Positions 54,308 through 63,324 of a DNA stretch of 64,000 nt are shown here, in pieces. The stretch is taken from positions 372,001 to 436,000 of the forward strand of contig CP046866.1 of NCBI GenBank assembly GCA_009789175.1, read 5' to 3'. The notes under the pieces were generated by a model. It had not been told where the DNA came from and made no database searches. It was given only the letters and a program-made list of their open reading frames with translations. Origin of the DNA: Salinibaculum litoreum (GTDB lineage Archaea > Halobacteriota > Halobacteria > Halobacteriales > Haloarculaceae). A program made the position numbers and the translations under genes. Numbering within the stretch: the first letter of the stretch is position 1; every line of letters starts with the position of its first letter.

Positions 54308-56464
54308 TCAGTCGGCTCCTCCGTCGGAAGCCGACACCCCGCACCCATCTGTCTGCCTGTCCCCAGTCCAGTCCCACACTGACCTGCCAACTGACCCGAC
54401 GGCCAGCAACAGGAGCGCCTCCTCGCCGCCACCGCCGGCGGTCATCTGCTGGACGCCAATCCAGACGACCAGCGCCAGCGTCGCCAGCCCAACAGCGTAT
54501 TTCACCCCGGAGATGAGCTCCACGTTCCGGATGTAACCGGCGATAAACGAGGAGATGATAGCCTGCAGTGTCACGGCGTGGAAAAACAGCATCGACATCC
54601 GCTCTTCGGAGAGCGACCCGCCGCTGCCTCCTCCCGGTCCCTGTCCGCCGCTGGTACTCAACTCCAGCCCGCCGATGACGTCGATAAACTGCACGCGAAG
54701 CAACGCCATCACGCCCAGCAGCGTGAGGTAGGTCATGATGATGATGACCGTCTGCATCCGGGTCCGGGACTTTCGCTCGCGGTCGATGTCGTCCTGGTTC
54801 TCGGAGGCCTGTGCGGCCGTCGAGAGCACGTCCTGAATCTGGCTGGAGGTCTCCTGGGCCTCGCTGATGAGCTTGACCGTCCGCGCCAGCCGCGGAATGT
54901 GGTATTTGTTGTTGAACTCCCGGAGAGCGTCTTTCAGGTTGGTCCCGTAGTTGACCTTCGCGTGCATCGTCTCGAACTCGTCGGCCAGTTTCCCCGAGGA
55001 CGTCTCGGAGACGACTTTCACCGACTCCAGAAGCGTCATCCCCGTATCGTTGGCGCTGGCCAGTTTGCGCAGGTTCTCCGAGAGGTTGCCAAGCACCCCC
55101 CGCCGCGAGCGGACGTTCCACTCGTAGAATATCCCCAGCGGCAGGAGGTTCATATACAGCGGTACGTAGACCCACATCACCGTCCCGTAGACGACGTTGT
55201 TCTCCATCGCCTCGATAGAGAGGGGCAGATTGTCGGTCAGAAACGCCCCGAGCAACACGAGTACCGTCAGCGGCACTGTCACGAGCAACACCATCGTCGG
55301 GTGGTCCCGGAAGAAGCGATGCGGTGCCCGCAGAATCGCCATCAGTTCGTGGGTCCCCTCCCGGCGTTTGATGCGGTCGAAGACGCTCCGGTCGCCGGTG
55401 TATTGCTCGACAAGACCGGGATTGAACACGCCGATGCCCTCGTCGACCCGGAACTCCTCCTCTTTGCTGTCCGGGCGGAGATATCCATCACCGATTTCGT
55501 CCTGCGTGACCGTCGAGACGAGCACCAGGAAGCCGACCCCGATAAGCGGAATCAGCCCGTACACCGTCCCCATCAGGAGCATCTCCTGGTTACCACCCTG
55601 CATCAGGTCCATGATGACGAGGATGATGATGAGAAGCAGGGGAAACAGCGACAGCGTCATGTACATCTCGCCGAACAGTTCCAGGGTGTCAAGCAGCTTT
55701 TTTTGTTCCTGTTTGGCCGTCCGCATGTGCTTGTCTTTCTGGTCTTCGAGGAAGTCCGTCATGTCGCCCCCGGAGTTGACGATAGAGAGCATGTCCGTCA
55801 GAAACTGCGAGAGTTCGTCGCTGGGGGTTTCCAGTGCCTGATTCCGGATAGCAGTCCGGTAGTCCGTATCGAAATACTCCGTCTCCAAGACGATAGACTG
55901 GAACTCCTTGGCGACTTCCCCGTATGTGTCGTCGGCTTTGGCCATCGCTTGCAGAATCTCTAGCTGGTTCATCCCACCCACAGACAGCGCGTACATGAAC
56001 GAAATCGAGTCAGCGAGCAAGACGTTAATCTCGCGTTCGCGGGCGCTGGACCGGAAATAGGGTATCGAGACGAGCGATCCAAACCCAATGGCAAAGCCGA
56101 TCGAGCCGAATACCAGGCCCGAAAAGAAGACGATAGCCGGCGTCTTCAGCGCCGTAATGTAATCGGGCAGATTGAACGTCACCAGTCCTTCCGGGACGCC
56201 GAAAAACTGGACGAACAGCCAGCCGACGAACATCCCGAGAAACCACAGCGCGAGCCCGGCGATGACGCCCACCGCGAGCGCACGCGAGAGGAACATCTCG
56301 ACGTTGTCGGCCATCCTGGCCTCCGCGAGCTTGTCCTCGATACCTTTGACGAAGTCACCGTCCTCGTTGAACAGCCACTCGTAGAGCGGGTAGAACGCGT
56401 CACCGAGGGCTGACTCGCCGGCATTCCCCAGCTGTTGCTTGTCACCTCGCGTATCGAGGCTCAT
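54308..56464 (-). CDS. pilC: Type IV pilus membrane platform protein (PilC/TadC-type)
   Basis: The 718-residue protein has two repeated T2SSF/ArlJ-like halves, each with a soluble helical part and membrane helices. Examples are IGFAIGFGSLVSIPYFRSSA then ALSVGGMNQLEILQAMAKADD, and LASANDTGMTLLESVKVVSE. The C-terminal membrane group is followed by a low-complexity tail. It anchors the assembly ATPase and passes prepilins into the fibre. The ATG overlaps the end of the ATPase gene by four bases, so the two are co-translated. Confidence 0.87.
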   Translation of the reverse strand: MSLDTRGDKQQLGNAGESALGDAFYPLYEWLFNEDGDFVKGIEDKLAEARMADNVEMFLSRALAVGVIAGLALWFLGMFVGWLFVQFFGVPEGLVTFNLPDYITALKTPAIVFFSGLVFGSIGFAIGFGSLVSIPYFRSSAREREINVLLADSISFMYALSVGGMNQLEILQAMAKADDTYGEVAKEFQSIVLETEYFDTDYRTAIRNQALETPSDELSQFLTDMLSIVNSGGDMTDFLEDQKDKHMRTAKQEQKKLLDTLELFGEMYMTLSLFPLLLIIILVIMDLMQGGNQEMLLMGTVYGLIPLIGVGFLVLVSTVTQDEIGDGYLRPDSKEEEFRVDEGIGVFNPGLVEQYTGDRSVFDRIKRREGTHELMAILRAPHRFFRDHPTMVLLVTVPLTVLVLLGAFLTDNLPLSIEAMENNVVYGTVMWVYVPLYMNLLPLGIFYEWNVRSRRGVLGNLSENLRKLASANDTGMTLLESVKVVSETSSGKLADEFETMHAKVNYGTNLKDALREFNNKYHIPRLARTVKLISEAQETSSQIQDVLSTAAQASENQDDIDRERKSRTRMQTVIIIMTYLTLLGVMALLRVQFIDVIGGLELSTSGGQGPGGGSGGSLSEERMSMLFFHAVTLQAIISSFIAGYIRNVELISGVKYAVGLATLALVVWIGVQQMTAGGGGEEALLLLAVGSVGRSVWDWTGDRQTDGCGVSASDGGAD

Positions 56465-58974
56465 TCCCCACCCTCCTCCGAACCGGCCTTGGGAACGAAC
56501 TGGCCGAAGTCGATGGCCTCGTCCTGGGACTCGCTTTCCTCACCACCCAGCCCGGACAGCGCCGAGACGATGTCGGAGGATTCCTGTTCCCGGTAGCGTT
56601 TGAGCAACGGCCGTGCGTTCTCAAGAATCTCGTCGGTCTCCTCCAACAACTCGGCCGGCGGCTCCGGACGCGGGACGAGTTCCTCTTTTTCCGGGTCGAT
56701 TTCGATCTGGACTGACTCCATCTCCCGGAGGTCCTCTAGGGACCGTTCGAGGTGGTCGTCTGCGATGATGGTCAGGATTGTGTCGGGGTCGTTGATAAAT
56801 GCCTGGACCGTCGCCGCCACCTCGGTGTAGGTGTTCAGCCCGTTCTCGATGAGATAGGCCAGGACGACCTTTCGCTTGAACAGTTCCTCGTCCAGTCGCT
56901 CCTGGGTCCACCCGCGGTCGAACTTGATTTCCTCAAGCGTCGAGGAGGACCCCATCTGGATGAAGTTGTCCGTCTCCGCGCGCCACTCGTAGACGTCGCG
57001 GACGTTGATTTCGTCGTTTTCCGGCGAGTACTCGTTGATTTCGGTCAGCGTCTTGTTCCGGCGGACCTTGTGGCCACCGACCCTCGTCTGCGTCTGAATC
57101 GAGACCAGGTCGAGTGCGGTAAACAGCGTCTTCGAAACGTTGATGGGTTCGGTCGTAAACCGCTTGATGACCTCGCCGACGGAGTCAGCGTGGAACGTCG
57201 TGTAGGTGGTGTGGCCCGTCGACATGACCTGAAAGAGCGTCCGACCCTCCTCACCACGAATCTCACCCATGACGATGTAGTCCGGTCGTTGCCGGAGTGC
57301 AGCCTCTAGCAGGTCGAATTCGTCGACATCGCCGGTGTCGTCCTGGCCGAAGGATGGCCGGGTGACGCTTGCGACCCAGTTGCGCTGTGGCAACTCGACC
57401 TCACGGGTGTCCTCGATAGAGACGATTTTTGCGTTCGAGGGAATGAACAGTGAGATGGCGTTCAGGCTGGTGGTCTTCCCGGATGCCGTACCGCCGGCGA
57501 AGATGAGCGACTTGTGGTTCTCGATACAGAGCCAGAGAAAGGCCATTTCGTCGAGATTGAACGTGTTCCAGTTGATGAGGTCGATTGGGGTGAAAGGCAC
57601 GTCCTTGAACTGACGGATCGTGTAGTTGGTCCCATGGTCCGAGACCTCCCGGCCAAGCGTCAGCTGGGCACGCGAGCCATCGGGGAGGGTAGCGTCGACC
57701 TGTGGCTGACGTTTGGAGATGCCTTTCCCCGACCGCTGAGCGAGTTTGACGACGAACTCGTCGAGTTCGGCCTCGCCGTGAGTGACATTCGAGATTATCT
57801 GCTCGTGGTCGGTGTGGTAGACGAACACCCGTGAGTTGTAGCCGTCACAGGAGATGTCCTCCACGTTGATGTCGTGTTTGATGGCGTCGATGCGAGCGTA
57901 GCCGATGAAGTTGCGCTTGAGCAGGTAGAGCAACTTCTCGACCTGATACTCGCTGAGCGTGTCGGGGTCCTCCTCGACGATGATGGGCTCGGGCCGCACT
58001 TCGATACCCTCGATTCCGGTGTCTTCGAGTTCGGCCTCGGAGTCGCCCATCCCGAGTGCAGCCTTGATGGAGTGCATCATCCCGCTGCTTTCGGATTCGC
58101 CCATGTCGTCGGAGATACTGCCGTCGTAGAGCCCGTACCGGGACAGCAGGCGTTCGGCTTCGCGCTGGATGACTTCCGCGCGGTCGGCCTCGTCACCCTG
58201 GACGATGACGTCGTCTTCCGAGTATTTGATAGCAGTCTTGAGCTTCCGTGCGAGAAAGTCCTGTAGGTCCTCTTCGATTTCGTTGAGATACGGCTCGATG
58301 ACGTAGTATTTCCGCTCGTTTTCCTTCCGGGAGTGGAAGATGATGACACAGGCGTATGGCTTGTTCACCCAGTAGCGGTTCTCCTCGACGAAGTGTTCCT
58401 TTTTCTCCAGCGGGACCGCTTTCTCGACATCGTAGCGGTTGACGACTGTCGTGTTGCCGTTTCGGTCCGAGAAGAAGGCATCCTCGTCCATCTCCTCGGG
58501 CACGTCGACTGTCCGTTTCTCGACCAGCGCGTGCAAATCCGAGGCCAGCGACTCCGCCTGGTTTAGCCGCTGTTCGGTCTCCTCGGGCTCGAAGCCGAGG
58601 TACTGCTCTGGTTCGAAGGGTTCCTTGTTCCCCTCGCTGTCCCGTGGTGCACGCCCCTCCTCGTCGTAGTAGTACTCTTGTTTAAAATGCTCCCAGGAAT
58701 ATTCATCTTTGACAACGGGTCGACGCGATGGGTCCCTGAATCGCTCGAACTCCTCGTGAAGCGTCTTGCCGGCGCTTGCACCCGCCGTTAGCCGTCGCGG
58801 AAGGTCACGAGGGTCAAACCCCAGATAGGCACTCCGGTCGAACCGCCCCTCGTCGTGTTCCTCCCGGCGAAAATCACTCCAGGAGTACTCCCCCACGGCG
58901 GCGACAGACTCACGCCCCACAGCAGCGCCCGAAGTGGCCTGTTCTTCCCCTCCCCCAGTGTCATCGATTGCCAT
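56461..58974 (-). CDS. pilB: Type IV pilus assembly ATPase (PilB/TadA family)
   Basis: The 837-residue protein is a secretion ATPase. A long N-terminal region (about 1-400) with repeated SWEHFKQEY-like segments precedes the motor. The motor has Walker A GGTASGKTTS (near 494), an Asp box SIEDTREVELP, Walker B VMGEIRGEEG and a His box STGHTTYTTFHADS. It powers fibre assembly from the cytoplasm. It is the first gene of the operon that continues with PilC and cassette B. The long N-terminus is usual for haloarchaeal PilB. Confidence 0.9.
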   Translation of the reverse strand: MAIDDTGGGEEQATSGAAVGRESVAAVGEYSWSDFRREEHDEGRFDRSAYLGFDPRDLPRRLTAGASAGKTLHEEFERFRDPSRRPVVKDEYSWEHFKQEYYYDEEGRAPRDSEGNKEPFEPEQYLGFEPEETEQRLNQAESLASDLHALVEKRTVDVPEEMDEDAFFSDRNGNTTVVNRYDVEKAVPLEKKEHFVEENRYWVNKPYACVIIFHSRKENERKYYVIEPYLNEIEEDLQDFLARKLKTAIKYSEDDVIVQGDEADRAEVIQREAERLLSRYGLYDGSISDDMGESESSGMMHSIKAALGMGDSEAELEDTGIEGIEVRPEPIIVEEDPDTLSEYQVEKLLYLLKRNFIGYARIDAIKHDINVEDISCDGYNSRVFVYHTDHEQIISNVTHGEAELDEFVVKLAQRSGKGISKRQPQVDATLPDGSRAQLTLGREVSDHGTNYTIRQFKDVPFTPIDLINWNTFNLDEMAFLWLCIENHKSLIFAGGTASGKTTSLNAISLFIPSNAKIVSIEDTREVELPQRNWVASVTRPSFGQDDTGDVDEFDLLEAALRQRPDYIVMGEIRGEEGRTLFQVMSTGHTTYTTFHADSVGEVIKRFTTEPINVSKTLFTALDLVSIQTQTRVGGHKVRRNKTLTEINEYSPENDEINVRDVYEWRAETDNFIQMGSSSTLEEIKFDRGWTQERLDEELFKRKVVLAYLIENGLNTYTEVAATVQAFINDPDTILTIIADDHLERSLEDLREMESVQIEIDPEKEELVPRPEPPAELLEETDEILENARPLLKRYREQESSDIVSALSGLGGEESESQDEAIDFGQFVPKAGSEEGGE

Positions 58975-59093
58975 TACGAATCATCTGCCCCTATGGGTGA
59001 AAAAACTTTACGCCAGAAACACCTTTCGGCCCGTCTCAGTATCAATTCTGAAGGCCAGAGGGAACGCCAAATGTGGGCGTCTTCACAGCCCGG

Positions 59094-60239
59094 TTATTTG
59101 ACGAACTGTTCGATACGTGCCATCGCTTCCTTGAGTTCGTCGAGCCCGGTCGCATACGACACTCTGAGATGGCCCTCACCGCCCTCACCGAAGGCGCTCC
59201 CGGGGACGACGGCCACGGACTGTTCCTCGATGAGTTGTTCGGCGAAGGCATCGGCGTCGTCCCACGGACACTCGGGGAAGGCGTAAAACGCGCCACCGGC
59301 GGGGAAACAGTCGATGCCCATCTCCGAAAACCGCGAGAGGACGAACTGTCGGCGGCGGTCGTACTGGGTTTTCATCTCCGCAACCGCGTCGTCACACGAC
59401 TCCAGAGCCTCGATGGCCGCATACTGGGCCGTCGTCGGTGCCGACAGCATCGTGTACTGGTGGATGCGGTTCATCGCCGTCGTCGCCTCCGGTGGGGCTA
59501 GCACGTAGCCCAGGCGAAGTCCGGTCATCGCATAGGCCTTCGAGAAGCCGTTGAAGACGACGGTCCGCTCGCGCATCCCTGGCAGCGTCGCGATGGACGT
59601 GTGGTCGTGTTCGTAGGTCAAATCCGCGTAAATCTCGTCTGAGAACACCACGAGGTCGTGTTCCCGGGCGAACTCGGCGACCTCTTCAAGTTCGTCGCCG
59701 GTCATCGTTGCTCCCGTCGGGTTGTTGGGGTAACACAGTACCAGCACTTCCGCGTCGGCCGCGCCCGACTCCTGTAGCCCCTCGTAGGTGAGTTTGAACT
59801 CGTCTTCGACGTGGGTCCGGACGGGCAATACGTCCCCTCCGGCGAAGATGACGCCGGGGACATAGGAGACATAGCAGGGCTGTTGGACGGCGACAGTATC
59901 GCCTGGGTCGACCAGTGCCCGGTATGCGAGGTCGATACCCTCGCTGGCCCCGGCGGTGACCAGGATTTCCTCGTCGGGGTCGTACTGGAGGTCGTACCGG
60001 CGGTCGACGTGGTCGGCAATCTGCTCGCGTAGCTCTCGGCGGCCCCGGTTCGCGGTGTAGGAGGTCTTGCCCTGTTCCAGCGAGGCGATGGCCGCGTCCC
60101 GGGCCGCCCAGGGTGCCGAGAAGTCGGGTTCGCCGACACCCAGCGAGATGATGTCGTCCTGTTCCTCGGCGAGTTCGAAAAACCGGCGGATACCCGATGG
60201 TGGCACTGCGTCCACCCGGTCTGACACGTCAAATGTCAT
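59094..60239 (-). CDS. Class I/II PLP-dependent aminotransferase
   Basis: The 381-residue protein has the fold-type I pattern: ISLGVGEPDFSAP, VLCYPNNPTGATMT, VVFSDEIYADLTYEH and the PLP Lys in VVFNGFSKAYAMTGLRLGY, then GSAFGEGGEGHLRVSYA. It is a paralogue of the gene at 16793-17947. It overlaps the Lrp-type regulator upstream by four bases, suggesting control by an amino acid. Confidence 0.93.
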   Translation of the reverse strand: MTFDVSDRVDAVPPSGIRRFFELAEEQDDIISLGVGEPDFSAPWAARDAAIASLEQGKTSYTANRGRRELREQIADHVDRRYDLQYDPDEEILVTAGASEGIDLAYRALVDPGDTVAVQQPCYVSYVPGVIFAGGDVLPVRTHVEDEFKLTYEGLQESGAADAEVLVLCYPNNPTGATMTGDELEEVAEFAREHDLVVFSDEIYADLTYEHDHTSIATLPGMRERTVVFNGFSKAYAMTGLRLGYVLAPPEATTAMNRIHQYTMLSAPTTAQYAAIEALESCDDAVAEMKTQYDRRRQFVLSRFSEMGIDCFPAGGAFYAFPECPWDDADAFAEQLIEEQSVAVVPGSAFGEGGEGHLRVSYATGLDELKEAMARIEQFVK

Positions 60240-60724
60240 GGTGAGACCGAGAGCCTGTCGTCGTCGTCACCGTCTCCGAAGAAGATGCCACTCTCCTTGT
60301 AGGAATCCATCATGTAATGGGTGACCGTCTGGGTAATCTCCGGGACGGGCGCGACCTTCTCACTGATGAAATGTGATACTTCCCGCATGGAGTCGCCCTC
60401 GACTTCCATCATGAAGTCGTAATCGCCGCTGACGAGGTGCAGCGACTCCACCTTGGGGAATTTGGCGATGCGCTCGGCCACGTCGTTGTAGCTGGTTTCG
60501 CGGTCCAGCGTGACGTTGAGTTCGACCGCTGCACGGACCCTCTCCTCCTCGGTTTCGTCCCAGTCGACGACGGCCCGATAGCCCTTGACGACGCCCTCGG
60601 CTTCGAGGTCAGCGATAATCCCCTCGACCTCGTTTGCGTCGGCGTCGATTTGCCGGGCGATGTCTTCGACGGTGTAGCGGGCGTTCTCGCGGAGTAGCTC
60701 CAGAACGTCGTCGCGGCTGCTCAT
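60236..60724 (-). CDS. Lrp/AsnC-family regulator
   Basis: The 162-residue protein has an N-terminal winged helix (DDVLELLRENARYTVEDIARQI) and a C-terminal RAM/ligand-binding domain (VESLHLVSGDYDFMMEVEGD). It forms an operon with the aminotransferase and likely senses an amino acid. Its start at 60724 has a clear TATA box upstream. Confidence 0.92.
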   Translation of the reverse strand: MSSRDDVLELLRENARYTVEDIARQIDADANEVEGIIADLEAEGVVKGYRAVVDWDETEEERVRAAVELNVTLDRETSYNDVAERIAKFPKVESLHLVSGDYDFMMEVEGDSMREVSHFISEKVAPVPEITQTVTHYMMDSYKESGIFFGDGDDDDRLSVSP

Positions 60725-60744
60725 GCAGAAAACCCACCGCGGGA

Positions 60745-60754
60745 CTGTATAAAG
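60745..60754 (-). promoter_or_regulatory. TATA box of the Lrp regulator operon
   Basis: On the minus strand, CTTTATACAG lies 21-30 bases before the Lrp ATG, a clear archaeal TATA position. It supports the start at 60724. Confidence 0.6.
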
Positions 60755-60819
60755 ACTTGCTACACGCGCCCGGGCAATCCGACGCGGAGCAACTGCTCGT
60801 CTCTCAAGAGAGTTCGAGG

Positions 60820-60827
60820 CTTTATTG
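60820..60827 (+). promoter_or_regulatory. TATA-like box of the small HTH gene
   Basis: CTTTATTG lies 25-32 bases before ATG 60852, supporting that start over the in-frame start at 60825. Confidence 0.5.
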
Positions 60828-60851
60828 CCACGTGTACCCTACGTATATGCG

Positions 60852-61175
60852 ATGCGCCCCCAAGTCCCCGAGACTGGTTGGGAACTCGTCGAACAGCGCG
60901 ATGAGGCACCGGCGCTCTTTCGTGCGCTCGTCGCGTTGAACCCTGGCGAGGAGTACACCCGCTCGGAAATCGCCGACGCTGCAGACGTACCGCTGAAAAC
61001 GCTCTATCTCGCCGACGCACTCGAAGACCTCGTCGATGTCGGCGCGCTTTCACACACCGAGGCCGAAGACCAGGAAGCCACGTTCGTTCTCAACGACGAG
61101 AGTCCCGTCGTCCAGGCGGCCCGCGAGTTCGACGATGCCGTCGCCGAGCAACTCTCGACTGCGACGGCCGACTAG
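60852..61175 (+). CDS. Small HTH protein of unknown function
   Basis: The 107-residue protein reads RPQVPETGWELVEQRDEAPA, then a helix-turn-helix-like SEIADAADVPLKTLYLADAL, then an acidic C-terminal helix. It is probably a conserved haloarchaeal DNA-binding protein. The start follows a TATA box. It is 84 bases ahead of the MFS gene and could regulate it, but there is no direct evidence. Confidence 0.7.
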   Translation: MRPQVPETGWELVEQRDEAPALFRALVALNPGEEYTRSEIADAADVPLKTLYLADALEDLVDVGALSHTEAEDQEATFVLNDESPVVQAAREFDDAVAEQLSTATAD

Positions 61176-61259
61176 GCTCCCAGTGCAGCGACGGCCGTCG
61201 AGTCGTCCGTGCCCCGGTGTTTCGAGCCACCTTTGTTCCCGGGAGTTCGTTTCGTAGCT

Positions 61260-62534
61260 GTGACGGGCTTTCGTGACTCACAGGCTGCCCTCGTTGTCGC
61301 GCTCGTCGGCGGGTCCCACGTCGTCAACCACATGTACTACATGTTGTTACCGCCGGTGACCGTCGCCGCGGCCGCCGAGTTGGGCGTCGGCGTCGCCCGC
61401 ATCGGCCTCGCCATCGGTGTTCTCGGAGCCGTCGTCACGGGACTGCAACTCCCGTTTGGACACCTCTCGGACACGCGCGGGCGAACGCCCATGCTCGCGC
61501 TCTCGCTTGGCTTCGGTGCAATCGGAGCCGTCCTCACTGCGACCGCAACTACCTACGTCCAACTCCTCTTTGCACAGGCAGTCCTGGGTGTGGGTATCGC
61601 TGGCCATCACCCCGCACACTACCCGCTGCTGTCGGCGGCGACCGACCCCGGCACCCGGGGACGCGCATTCAGCGTTCACGGCTTTACCGGTGCTGTTGGC
61701 TTCGCCGCACCGCCCGCTATCGTCGCCGGGGTCGTCACGCTGGGCTATGGCTGGCGAACCGCGCTGGGTCTGATTGCCGCTGTCGGTGTCGTCTACGCCG
61801 TGGTCTGTGTCGGCGCGTTCCGCCGGTACGTCGACGACGGGATTACCGCGCCGAGTGACACCAGCCGGGCCGACGAGGCCTGGACGCTCTCACGAATTAC
61901 CGACCTGCCCGGCCGCGCGTTCGCCAGCCTCCGAGAGATGCTCACGGACCGCGGTATCGTCCTCGTGACGGTCCTGTGGTTGATTACTTCCATCGCCGCC
62001 TGGGGTATCAAGACACAGACCCTGCCTCTTTTGACCGAGGTCTACGGCCTCTCCGAGGCGACCGGGAACACGCTCGTCTCCGTGATGTTCGTCGCCGGCG
62101 CTGTCCTCATGTTCGGTGGCGGCTGGCTCACCGACCGCACCTCGCCGGGCGTGGTGCTCGCGGCTGGCTACATCGGACTCGTCGCCGTCACCGCTGCGCT
62201 CGCGACGGCGATGCTTCCTGTCGTGGCCGTCATCGGGCTAACCCTCCTGCTCGCCTCGACCATCGATTACAGTCGACCTGCGCGCGCGACGCTCGCGGAC
62301 CGCTTCTCGACCGGCGAGGACATCGGGAAGAACTTCGGGCTCGTCACTATCGGCATCTCCGGCGGCGCGGCAATCGCACCGCCGGTGCTGGGCTGGCTCT
62401 CCGAGACCTACGGCGTGGCGACTTCCTTCGGGGCGATGGCTGGCCTCGGCGTGGTCTGTCTCGGCCTGACAGCCGTCGTCTTGCGGGTGGGCCAGCCCGG
62501 AGCCACGCCGACGCCCCAGCCCGGCGACGACTAA
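61260..62534 (+). CDS. MFS transporter
   Basis: The 424-residue protein has about 12 membrane helices and an MFS loop motif (HLSDTRGRTPML). Similar repeats, such as GGWLTDRTSPGVVLAAGYIG, occur in the second half. The GTG start at 61260 (MTGFRDSQAAL) is preferred because a TATA-like CTTTGTT lies 23-29 bases upstream; the frame is open from 61209. The substrate is unknown; neighbours give no clue. Confidence 0.85.
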   Translation: MTGFRDSQAALVVALVGGSHVVNHMYYMLLPPVTVAAAAELGVGVARIGLAIGVLGAVVTGLQLPFGHLSDTRGRTPMLALSLGFGAIGAVLTATATTYVQLLFAQAVLGVGIAGHHPAHYPLLSAATDPGTRGRAFSVHGFTGAVGFAAPPAIVAGVVTLGYGWRTALGLIAAVGVVYAVVCVGAFRRYVDDGITAPSDTSRADEAWTLSRITDLPGRAFASLREMLTDRGIVLVTVLWLITSIAAWGIKTQTLPLLTEVYGLSEATGNTLVSVMFVAGAVLMFGGGWLTDRTSPGVVLAAGYIGLVAVTAALATAMLPVVAVIGLTLLLASTIDYSRPARATLADRFSTGEDIGKNFGLVTIGISGGAAIAPPVLGWLSETYGVATSFGAMAGLGVVCLGLTAVVLRVGQPGATPTPQPGDD

Positions 62535-62638
62535 TTCTGTGACCTCGGAGCCTGCCCCAGCCCACCCGTTGTCGTCGCCGGCGGGTCGGCGCTTGCCGCT
62601 GGCCCAACGGCTTAGGTCGCGGGGGTAGATACGCGTGT

Positions 62639-63223
62639 ATGGTCGCAGCCGACTCCAAACAGGTACTCGAACGCGGTGACGACGCACCGGATTTCGAACT
62701 CACGGGCGTCGACGAGCAGACGTATTCCCTGGACGATTTCGCGGACAACGAGGCCCTCCTCGTTGTCTTTACGTGTAACCACTGCCCGTACGCGAAAGCG
62801 AAGTTCGACGAACTGAACGCCCTCGCCGACGAGTACGACGACGTTGCCGTCGTGGGCGTAAGCGCAAACGACCCCGAGGAGTATCCCGAGGACTCCTTCG
62901 AGCGGATGCAGGAACTGGTCGAGGCGGGCACCGTCGACTACGACGCATACCTCTTCGATGAGACCCAGGACGTTGCCAAATCCTACGGCGCGACGTGTAC
63001 GCCGGACCCGTTCCTCTTCCAGCGGGTCGACGACGGCTTCGAACTCGCGTATCACGGCCGACTCGACGACGCGATGAACCCCGACGAGGAGCCGACCGAG
63101 CGGGAGATGAAAGACATCATCGACCGCCTGCTTGCCGGCGAGGAGATAGACGACGACTTCCGGCCCTCGCGTGGGTGTTCCATCAAGTGGCGCGAGGGGA
63201 ACGAACCGGACTACTGGAATTGA
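62639..63223 (+). CDS. Thioredoxin-fold redoxin (AhpC/TSA-like)
   Basis: The 194-residue protein has a redoxin fold with the active-site segment VVFTCNHCPYAKAKFDEL, a paired-Cys CxxC-type motif, VSANDPEEYPEDSF, and GATCTPDPFLFQ with the cis-Pro region. A C-terminal extension carries a further Cys. It is likely a cytoplasmic thiol-disulfide oxidoreductase or peroxiredoxin-like protein. Substrate unknown. Confidence 0.83.
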   Translation: MVAADSKQVLERGDDAPDFELTGVDEQTYSLDDFADNEALLVVFTCNHCPYAKAKFDELNALADEYDDVAVVGVSANDPEEYPEDSFERMQELVEAGTVDYDAYLFDETQDVAKSYGATCTPDPFLFQRVDDGFELAYHGRLDDAMNPDEEPTEREMKDIIDRLLAGEEIDDDFRPSRGCSIKWREGNEPDYWN

Positions 63224-63324
63224 GTGCTCTCGGGAATCGCAGTCGGTGACCGCGCATGTGAGAGGGTATCGCGAACGCTGACGCGAGCGCGGCTATTTTC
63301 ACCCGTGCCGCTGAACCGGTCGGT

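Noticed and set aside
54308-55175. Alternative minus-strand frame over PilC (293 codons)
   Set aside because: It overlaps the PilC coding frame, and its Arg/Gly-rich translation is typical of GC-rich shadow frames.
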